64,000 nucleotides of DNA, from NCBI RefSeq assembly GCF_014773275.1, contig NZ_JACWMW010000006.1:62001-126000 (forward strand), read 5' to 3'. The position numbers were made by a program, and so were the translations under genes. Below, one piece after another: positions 1 to 6,276 of this stretch; the first letter of the stretch is position 1; the number at the start of each line of letters is the position of its first letter. The notes beneath the pieces are model-generated. The model did not search any database, was not told the origin of the DNA, and saw only the letters and a list, made by a program, of their open reading frames with translations. Origin of the DNA: Mucilaginibacter rigui. GTDB lineage: Bacteria > Bacteroidota > Bacteroidia > Sphingobacteriales > Sphingobacteriaceae.

Positions 1-221
1 TTACATCTTCGTTGCTGGTTACATCAGCCGGTATAACAGGGGCATTACATTCCTCTGCAAGTTTATTCAGTTCGCCCATGCGTAATGCCAGCGGCGAGTT
101 GGTTAAAACTATTTCGGCACCTTCTTCGTGGCAGCGTTGCGCCACCTTCCAGGCTATTGATTGCTCATTTAGCGCACCAAAAATAATTCCCTTTTTACCT
201 TTTAATAAATTGTAAGCCATT
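1..221 (-). CDS. fabI: Enoyl-[acyl-carrier-protein] reductase FabI, 5' part only
   Basis: The first 73 codons are present and the rest runs off the left edge. The N-terminus begins MAYNLLKGKKGIIFGALNE and continues with SIAWKVAQ. This is the Rossmann start of FabI, where the family has a G-(A/V)-x-N-x-x-S-I-A-W nucleotide-binding turn instead of the usual SDR TGxxxGxG. FabI reduces enoyl-ACP with NADH in the last step of fatty-acid elongation, in the cytoplasm. A TAnnTTTG -7 box lies 23 bases before the ATG. The reading frame is open to the window edge. The assignment rests on this short segment; another SDR is possible but less likely. Confidence 0.85.
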
Positions 222-243
222 GTTTTTAGTTTTATAAGTGGGG

Positions 244-251
244 CAAAGTTA
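244..251 (-). promoter_or_regulatory. Promoter -7 box of fabI
   Basis: On the minus strand the bases read TAACTTTG, a match to the Bacteroidota sigma-ABfr -7 consensus TAnnTTTG. The box ends 22 bases before the fabI ATG. I do not see a convincing -33 TTG at the usual 19-21 base spacing, so this is a motif call only. Confidence 0.5.
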
Positions 252-265
252 TGTTTTATTTACAA

Positions 266-312
266 TTTTAGAATTACGATTTTAGATTGCAGGCCAAATC
301 GTAATTCTAAAA
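266..312 (-). terminator. Long perfect hairpin between recN and fabI
   Basis: A 17-base arm (266-282) has its exact reverse complement at 296-312, with a 13-base spacer. It starts 10 bases after the recN stop and lies before the fabI promoter box. On the minus strand the stem is followed by TTGTAAATAAAA, which is a poor U-tract. Termination or 3'-end protection of recN mRNA is inferred from position; it may equally be a dispersed palindromic element. Confidence 0.5.
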
Positions 313-322
313 ATACAACATC

Positions 323-1978
323 TTAAATACCTAACAGTTCCCTTGCATTTTGCAGGGCACTTTCGCCGGGGTTATCGCCGCTTAACATTTTGGCAATTTC
401 TTGCACACGCTCTTCAACACTCAGCTTTTTTATACGGGTTTTAGTAACCGATTCAGCATCGTCCTTATAAACAAAGTAATGGCTTTGGCCTTTACCAGCA
501 ATTTGCGGCAGGTGGGTTATAGTTATTACCTGCAGGTTATTTGACAGGCGTTCCATTACCTGCCCTACCTTGTTGGCCACTTCGCCGCTAACGCCTGTAT
601 CTATCTCGTCAAAAATAATAGTTGGCAGGGCGGTATACTCGGCTATGATTGATTTGATGCTGAGCATTAACCTGCTTAATTCCCCTCCCGATGCCACCTT
701 GCTCATATCGGCCAGTGCATGACCTTTGTTGGCCGAAAACATAAAGCGGATAGCATCAATACCTGTAGCACCTAAATCTGCCAGCGGCGCTTGCTCAATC
801 TCTAAAGCAGAATTACTCATGCCCATTTCGGTTAGGTTGGCCAATACCTTTTGCCGAATAACAGGGATAGCTTTACTACGGTTAGCCGATAGTTTATTAG
901 CGATGCCTGCCAGTTCATCCCTATCGGCACTAATTTGCTTTTGCAACTTTTCTACCGCTTCATCGCCAAACACTGCCTGCTGAATTTTGTCCGACAGGTC
1001 CTCCTGGATGGCCAACAACTCGGCATTGCTATTTACCCGGTGCTTTTTTTGCAGGTTATATAACATGCTTAAGCGGGTATTCACCTCTTCGGCGCGGGCC
1101 TCATTTGTAAAAGTGCGTTGTTCTATATCTTCAACTTCGGCGGCTATATCTTTCAGCTCGATGAGGGTGCTTTTTAAGCGCTTGTGCAGCTCTTCTACAC
1201 CCGGGTTGTATTGTTCTATGGTTGATAGCTGCTGCCCCGCCTCGCGCAGTTGTATAATGGCAGATGTTTCGCCCTCATGCATCAGGTAATGTGCGCCCAG
1301 CAGGTTACGTTTTATTTCTTCGGCATTGGTAAGTGTGGCGAGTTCCTTTTCAAGCCCCTCCTGCTCATCGGCAGCTATGCCGGCCTTTTCAAGTTCATCA
1401 AACTGAAACTGGTAGTAGTCAAGATCGGCTTTGGCTTTATCGTTTTGTGTTATAAGCTCATCAAGCTGTTTAAGAGACTTTTTATATGCGCGATATTTGG
1501 TTTGATAACTACCCAACAACTCGTGATGACCTGCTACACCATCAACAACCAGTAATTGAAACTCCGGGTCGTTAATTTCGCGGGTGGCATGTTGCGAATG
1601 GATGTCTATCAGCTTTTCGCCCAGATTTTTGATTTGGGTAAGATTAACCGGGGTATCGTTCACAAACGCGCGCGATTTGCCATCGGCCGAAATCTCGCGC
1701 CGTAAAACAGTTTCGCCCTCGTAGTCGAGGTCGTTATCCTCAAAAAAGTTCTTCAGATGAAAATCGGCAATTTTAAAAGAGCCTTCTATCACACATTTTT
1801 TTTGCTGATTAAAAAAGTAACGGCTCTCGGCACGCTGCCCTAATATAAGCGACAGGGCCCCTAAAATAATTGATTTACCCGCACCCGTTTCGCCGGTAAG
1901 TATATTAAGCCCCTTATCAAAATTGATCTCGAGGTTATCTATAAGCGCGTAATTTTGTATGGTTAACTTTTGAAGCAT
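323..1978 (-). CDS. recN: DNA repair protein RecN
   Basis: A 551-residue SMC-like ATPase of normal length for RecN. It acts early in recombinational repair of double-strand breaks, gathering broken ends on the nucleoid. The Walker A motif GETGAGKS is at residues 29-36, followed by a long charged central region predicted as coiled coil. The ABC signature SGGELS is near residue 430 and Walker B IIFDEIDTG near 454-462. A hairpin followed by six U residues ends directly at the ATG, so expression may be controlled there. The upstream gene on the same strand is the M56 protease about 135 bases away, with no functional link expected. Confidence 0.95.
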   Translation of the reverse strand: MLQKLTIQNYALIDNLEINFDKGLNILTGETGAGKSIILGALSLILGQRAESRYFFNQQKKCVIEGSFKIADFHLKNFFEDNDLDYEGETVLRREISADGKSRAFVNDTPVNLTQIKNLGEKLIDIHSQHATREINDPEFQLLVVDGVAGHHELLGSYQTKYRAYKKSLKQLDELITQNDKAKADLDYYQFQFDELEKAGIAADEQEGLEKELATLTNAEEIKRNLLGAHYLMHEGETSAIIQLREAGQQLSTIEQYNPGVEELHKRLKSTLIELKDIAAEVEDIEQRTFTNEARAEEVNTRLSMLYNLQKKHRVNSNAELLAIQEDLSDKIQQAVFGDEAVEKLQKQISADRDELAGIANKLSANRSKAIPVIRQKVLANLTEMGMSNSALEIEQAPLADLGATGIDAIRFMFSANKGHALADMSKVASGGELSRLMLSIKSIIAEYTALPTIIFDEIDTGVSGEVANKVGQVMERLSNNLQVITITHLPQIAGKGQSHYFVYKDDAESVTKTRIKKLSVEERVQEIAKMLSGDNPGESALQNARELLGI

Positions 1979-2007
1979 AAAAAAAGTATCCTTTTTTTGA
2001 GGATACT
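1979..2007 (-). terminator. Hairpin plus U-tract abutting the recN start codon
   Basis: On the minus strand AGTATCC (2007-2001), a nine-base loop and GGATACT (1991-1985) form a 7-bp stem. It is followed by six T residues that run straight into the recN ATG at 1978. This has the form of an intrinsic terminator for the upstream M56 gene. It leaves no room for a separate recN promoter downstream of it, so it could act as an attenuator. The stem is short with only three G-C pairs. Confidence 0.45.
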
Positions 2008-2043
2008 AAATTACTAATTTTAATAGGATTTGCATTGGAGAAT

Positions 2044-2102
2044 GGTTGATTAAGTTGATTGGTGAATGGCTCTAACCTATTCACTACTCAACTTAATCAA
2101 CC
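2044..2102. repeat. Long intergenic inverted repeat
   Basis: Fifteen bases at 2044-2058 are matched perfectly by their reverse complement at 2088-2102. The inner part continues as an imperfect stem (GGTGAATGG against CCTATTCACT). The whole forms a hairpin of about 60 bases, 12 bases after the stop codon of the M56 gene. It may protect or end that transcript; the size and shape also fit a dispersed palindromic repeat. Confidence 0.5.
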
Positions 2103-2114
2103 ACTCACTAATAC

Positions 2115-4178
2115 TTAATTATTCTCAGGTTTTTCGGGTGCTTCGGGCTTTTCGGGTGCCTGTGGCCTTTCCACATACTCCTTCGCATCCTTGTTATCCC
2201 AATAATAAACGTTAGACGGGTGCGTTTTTCTGAACTCTGCAACCTTCTTTTTAAATTCCGGCGATTGGGTATAAGCCCTTAATTTCTCTGAAGCGGCACG
2301 CAGTTCTTCTTTCTCTCTCTTCATATCCGGGTTACCTGTATAATTGCGCATTTCTTCGCCAATTTTGCGCATTCTTTCCTGCGTTGCCTTAATATCGGGG
2401 TTATTATAAATTTTGCGTATACTTTCGCTTGCAGTTAGCATAGCTTCGCGCTGTTTTACCGCATCGGGGCTATTGCTCAGGCCACGCATTTGCTCGCCCA
2501 ATTTCCTCATTTTAGCGGTTGTTTCCTTTATTTCAGGTGATAAATTCTGATCTAATTCTGCCTGGTATTTTTTATAGTTTTCATCACGGCTATCATAATA
2601 TCCGTCGCTACTTATACCATATTTTTTCTTCAGCTTATCGTTTAATGCTTTAAATTCAGGGGCATTAAAATAGGTTTCTATCTTTTTACCTAAACCCTCC
2701 ATTTGTTTGCCTGTTTTTTCCATATCAGCACTTCTTCCACCCCAAATCTTCTCATATTCAGCAGCGGCTTTTTCCTGGTCGGCGGTTGCTTGTTTTATCT
2801 CGGGGCTATTATAAAAGGCATCAATTTGTTTACCCAGCTTATCCATTTCTTCGCTTTTGGCTTTAAATTCGGGGCTATCATAATATTTACTGATAGCATC
2901 TCCATGGCGTTCAACCTCCTTGCTCAGTTTTTCTAATTGCGGGTCATCTATTCCTTCGTTAAAGGTATAACTTCCGTAGCGGTAAGTATTCCTGTTATTT
3001 GCCCTGGTTGCAGCTATTTCTGCTTTGATCTTTGTTGTGGTAATTTCCCGGTTTTTGGCCGCTGCTTTTTCGGCAGTTCTTTTTGCCTTTACAGCTTTTT
3101 TTGCCGGGATGGTATCGGTGATTAAGCTTTTTATTACTTCGGGGGTTATGGCCTTTACAGATATTTTACCCTGCGCAATTTCGGGATTAAGCAGTGCTAA
3201 ACCGCTAATGCCTATAGTTAGTATAAGCATAGCCACTACTGTTGGCCTAATGCTTGGCATTTGTTTTTTTGTTTTCATGATTCTTTCGATTCGGTTTAAT
3301 AATTGATACTTTTTGCCTGTTACAGCCAGCGCTAACTGCAATTCATTTTGGCGGTTCTGCTCTAATTTGAATAAAGCTTTCGCATAAACAACGGGGGCTT
3401 TTGTGCTGTCTACAACTAAATCGTCGCAGCTGTTTTCACGTTCTTCCCCAATTATTTTATTGATAAGTAATACGCACGGATTAAAAAATAACAACGTGGT
3501 TACAACTTGCTGCAGCAGGTTAATAAGGTAGTCGTTACGTTTAATATGAGCCAGTTCGTGCATTAATATGGCTTCAATTTCTTCGGCTTCCAGGTAGGTA
3601 GATAAGGTAACGGGCAGCAGTATTACAGGTTTTAAAAAGCCTACAATGCAGGGCACGTCAACCATTTGGCTAAAGCCTACCCTTACCGTTTTAGTGATAT
3701 CAAGCTTTTTGGCAAAACTGCCTATTTGCTGTTGTAACTGTACACCCAGGCTCATGGTGCGCTTAATGGTGCGGATCTTTCTGTGTGCCAGTACAACCCT
3801 TGCCATATTAAGCATTAAACCTAAAACATATACAGCGGTTACATATGGCAGATATTTTTCAATATTATAATAGTATCGGATTGTTTGATTTCCTAATTGT
3901 TGAATATTTGGAAAAGCTGCCAGTAAAGGCATATTAGCTGAGTTAGCCGGCTTGGCAAGCCAATCGTACAATTGTATCTCGTGGATAAGCGTATAGGCAA
4001 ACCATCCGGTAATAGCAAGCAGGCTGCTTACTGCCATCAGGTATTTTTTTGAAGCAGTAAGCCCCGACGCCAGCAATAACACCACCCTTAACAGGAAGTA
4101 AATAAGTAAGCCCTGCCACAATGAGTGTATGATGGTTATCCCTAAAACCTGGCTGATGTTATATAGTATATTTTCCAT
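2115..4178 (-). CDS. M56-family (BlaR1/MecR1-type) membrane metallopeptidase with a C-terminal repeat domain
   Basis: 687 residues. Hydrophobic segments lie near 10-38, 45-65, 110-130 and 222-240. The zinc motif HELAH is at 207-211 inside ILMHELAHIKRND. A last membrane segment lies near 313-330. In BlaR1/MecR1 such proteases sense a signal and lead to loss of the BlaI-type repressor encoded just upstream here. No penicillin-binding sensor domain follows. Instead residues 360-655 are highly charged and probably helical, with repeats headed by SPEFK, SPEIK, NPDIK and similar at 435, 458, 506, 547, 570, 593, 616 and 639, the last five exactly 23 residues apart. The tail is PEKPE-rich. The ligand is unknown. 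Confidence 0.85.
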   Translation of the reverse strand: MENILYNISQVLGITIIHSLWQGLLIYFLLRVVLLLASGLTASKKYLMAVSSLLAITGWFAYTLIHEIQLYDWLAKPANSANMPLLAAFPNIQQLGNQTIRYYYNIEKYLPYVTAVYVLGLMLNMARVVLAHRKIRTIKRTMSLGVQLQQQIGSFAKKLDITKTVRVGFSQMVDVPCIVGFLKPVILLPVTLSTYLEAEEIEAILMHELAHIKRNDYLINLLQQVVTTLLFFNPCVLLINKIIGEERENSCDDLVVDSTKAPVVYAKALFKLEQNRQNELQLALAVTGKKYQLLNRIERIMKTKKQMPSIRPTVVAMLILTIGISGLALLNPEIAQGKISVKAITPEVIKSLITDTIPAKKAVKAKRTAEKAAAKNREITTTKIKAEIAATRANNRNTYRYGSYTFNEGIDDPQLEKLSKEVERHGDAISKYYDSPEFKAKSEEMDKLGKQIDAFYNSPEIKQATADQEKAAAEYEKIWGGRSADMEKTGKQMEGLGKKIETYFNAPEFKALNDKLKKKYGISSDGYYDSRDENYKKYQAELDQNLSPEIKETTAKMRKLGEQMRGLSNSPDAVKQREAMLTASESIRKIYNNPDIKATQERMRKIGEEMRNYTGNPDMKREKEELRAASEKLRAYTQSPEFKKKVAEFRKTHPSNVYYWDNKDAKEYVERPQAPEKPEAPEKPENN

Positions 4179-4235
4179 TGTATTGAAAGCTAAATTCTAA
4201 ACTCAAATTGCTTACCCAATCTCTAACCACAAATG

Positions 4236-4610
4236 TTAATCTCTACCCTCAAACTGATCTAAAAAATTCTTTATTGCGTCTATTTCATCTTTTGATGCCC
4301 GGTGCTGGCCCAGGGCCTGTATCACCAGGTCAGACGTTGACCCTTTAAACACTGTTGATAAAATTTTATCAAGCGCGCCTTGCTGCGCTTGCTCCCTGCT
4401 TATCAGTGCTTTATATAGATGTGTTTTGGCGTTGGTATCGCGCTCAACCAAACCTTTTTCATGCATTATCTGCATTAGTTTTAGGGTTGTGGTATAGCCC
4501 GAATCTTTATTTTTTGCCAGTTCTTCATGAACATCACGAACGCTGCACTGTCCCTTTTTCCAAATCACTTGCAATATCTCAAGTTCGCTTTCTGTCGGTT
4601 TCAAATCCAT
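4236..4610 (-). CDS. BlaI/MecI-family transcriptional repressor
   Basis: 124 residues, the usual size for the family. The N-terminal winged helix runs from PTESELEILQVIWKKG through a recognition segment (SGYTTTLKLMQIM), followed by KGLV and a C-terminal dimerisation helix pair. These proteins repress their own operon and are inactivated through the M56 protease. That gene lies 57 bases downstream on the same strand, so the two probably form an operon. Three overlapping dyads sit 14-53 bases upstream of the ATG and are the likely binding sites. Target genes beyond this operon cannot be seen. Confidence 0.93.
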   Translation of the reverse strand: MDLKPTESELEILQVIWKKGQCSVRDVHEELAKNKDSGYTTTLKLMQIMHEKGLVERDTNAKTHLYKALISREQAQQGALDKILSTVFKGSTSDLVIQALGQHRASKDEIDAIKNFLDQFEGRD

Positions 4611-4623
4611 GTTATAAAAGTTA

Positions 4624-4663
4624 TACGAATTTCTTCGTACAAATATGTACGATAGTTTTCGTA
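4624..4663. promoter_or_regulatory. Operator array for the BlaI-type repressor
   Basis: Two 16-bp dyads of identical design, TACGA-N6-TCGTA, lie at 4624-4639 and 4648-4663, with centres 24 bp apart. Between and overlapping them is GTACA-AATA-TGTAC (4637-4650), which carries the TACA/TGTA core known for BlaI/MecI operators. The array is immediately upstream of the repressor ATG at 4610. Autoregulation is inferred from position and symmetry. Confidence 0.75.
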
Positions 4664-4826
4664 TATCAAAATTTTATTTAAAATATTTTTCTGTTCTATT
4701 TGCCATGATCATCCAAACCGGTTAGAACAGCCTTCATTTAACAGACGTATTAAACTTTAAAACGTTACATTTTCGTCAAAAAACGGCCTTAATTCGCCAA
4801 TTTTCGCCTGCTTAATTTCTGTAGGT

Positions 4827-4834
4827 TATATTTG
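4827..4834 (+). promoter_or_regulatory. Promoter -7 box of the MBL-fold hydrolase
   Basis: TATATTTG matches TAnnTTTG. It ends 17 bases before the ATG at 4852, giving a very short leader. A weak TTTTCG at 4801-4806 may be the -33 element at 20-base spacing. Confidence 0.5.
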
Positions 4835-4851
4835 CAGCAAATATCATATTT

Positions 4852-5622
4852 ATGGAAATTTTTGCGCTGGGCGAAGGCTCGTACTCGGTTGATGCCACTA
4901 AAAAATTCATTCCTTTTAACCCCGAAACCGATAGTAAAAGAGACCGTCCCGGCTCCCTATTCATCCATGTAAACCCATTTCTGATAAAAACCGCCGATGA
5001 CCTGATAGTACTTGATGCAGGCCTTGGTTATAAAGATACCCGCGACGAACTGCTTTTACACCAACATATCCGCAATGCGGGGTTCGATCCGGAGGATGTT
5101 ACCCTGGTTTTAATGTCGCACCTGCATTATGACCACTCGGGCGGTTTGGTTGTAGAGCGTAACGGCAAACTGGAACCCAGCTTCCCGCAGGCTACACATG
5201 TTATCCAGCGCGATGAGTTTACGTTTGGCCTGTCGGGGGCTTCAACATCATATCATAAAGAAATTTTTGAGGCCCTGCAAGCCAGCGCTAAAATTGATTT
5301 TGTTGAGGGTAGCGGCGAATACAAGCCAGGCATTAAGTATGAGCTATCTGCTGGGCACAGTAAATTTCACCAGGTATTTTGGATAGACCTGGAAGGTACT
5401 AAAGTTTTTTTTGGTGGTGATGAACTGCCCGAACCCGAGCAATTAATAAGAAAGTTTGTAGCTAAGTACGACTATGATGGGCACCGCTCTGCCGAATTGC
5501 GGATACAATATGGCAAAAAAGCGGCTTCAGAGGGGGATATCTGTTTGTTTTATCATGCCAGAGCTACAGCTATTGGCACGGTTAACTACCAGGACGAGGT
5601 ATTTACCGTAACCGCGGTTTAA
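4852..5622 (+). CDS. MBL-fold metallo-hydrolase
   Basis: 256 residues. The metal-binding signature HLHYDH is at 90-95 (SHLHYDHSGG), preceded by the core strand LIVLDAGLGY near 51-60. A later histidine in SAGHSKFH and an aspartate in FGGDEL fit the remaining ligands. No signal peptide is visible, so it is probably cytoplasmic. The fold covers lactonases, glyoxalase II-like thioesterases and others, and the sequence does not allow me to name the substrate. The 3' end overlaps the convergent receiver gene by four bases. Confidence 0.85.
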   Translation: MEIFALGEGSYSVDATKKFIPFNPETDSKRDRPGSLFIHVNPFLIKTADDLIVLDAGLGYKDTRDELLLHQHIRNAGFDPEDVTLVLMSHLHYDHSGGLVVERNGKLEPSFPQATHVIQRDEFTFGLSGASTSYHKEIFEALQASAKIDFVEGSGEYKPGIKYELSAGHSKFHQVFWIDLEGTKVFFGGDELPEPEQLIRKFVAKYDYDGHRSAELRIQYGKKAASEGDICLFYHARATAIGTVNYQDEVFTVTAV

Positions 5623-6038
5623 TATTGCGATACGCCAAAAAGTTCTTTAATTTTTTCAACGTTTAGCGGTTTTGATATAAAATCTTTAACAAGGGGGTAT
5701 GAACGCGCCTTATTAATATCGTTACTAAATACGGATGAAGAGATAATGTAGATCTTACTTTTCCCTAAAGGGTCGAGGTTAAGGCGCTTGTACTCATCTA
5801 AAAATTCCCACCCGTTCATGATCGGCATATTAATATCCAGCAATATATAATCCGGCAATTTTTCCGGGTCTTTACGCTGTATATCAGCCAGTTGATCTAT
5901 CGCAAATTTCCCATTAAGGCATGCCATAATATCAGAATTGGTCAAAGCCTTCTTGATCAGCTTTATAGATATAAAGTTGTTTATTTCGTCGTCGTCAACC
6001 AATAAAACGCTTACTGTCTTGTCGTTATTAGGGCTCAT
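5619..6038 (-). CDS. Stand-alone response-regulator receiver protein
   Basis: 139 residues consisting only of a receiver domain. The acidic cluster DDD is at 15-17, the phospho-acceptor is D68 in LLDINMP, a switch serine lies in IISSS near 99-103, and the conserved lysine is K123 in SKPL. There is no output domain, so it probably passes the phosphoryl group on or binds a partner protein. No histidine kinase is adjacent, and the partner is unknown. It converges with the MBL-fold gene. Confidence 0.9.
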   Translation of the reverse strand: MSPNNDKTVSVLLVDDDEINNFISIKLIKKALTNSDIMACLNGKFAIDQLADIQRKDPEKLPDYILLDINMPIMNGWEFLDEYKRLNLDPLGKSKIYIISSSVFSNDINKARSYPLVKDFISKPLNVEKIKELFGVSQY

Positions 6039-6241
6039 ATCTATTTATACGGAATTGCAAATTAAAAGGTTATATTCCTACAGGTTGTAACGTTGTTTTT
6101 TTTGTAAAGTTATAGGGGGCAACCGTTAACCACACATTATTTTAATTACGTAATGCAGCTATTTTTAGTTCTTATACCGCCAACTGTTTGGTTTACGATA
6201 ATTTGACCATTTTGTTACACGTTGCAGTTACATATTAGCAA

Positions 6242-6267
6242 AAAGGCAATCATTGCTGATTGCCTTT
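6242..6267 (-). terminator. gcvP terminator
   Basis: An 11-bp perfect stem (6242-6252 with 6257-6267) has a four-base loop. On the minus strand it is followed by a run of T, and it lies ten bases after the gcvP stop codon. This is a typical intrinsic terminator. Confidence 0.8.
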
Positions 6268-6276
6268 CTCTGTTTA

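Noticed and set aside
12..215. Plus-strand 67-codon frame at the left edge
   Set aside because: It is the antisense shadow of the fabI start, whose protein sequence is unmistakable.
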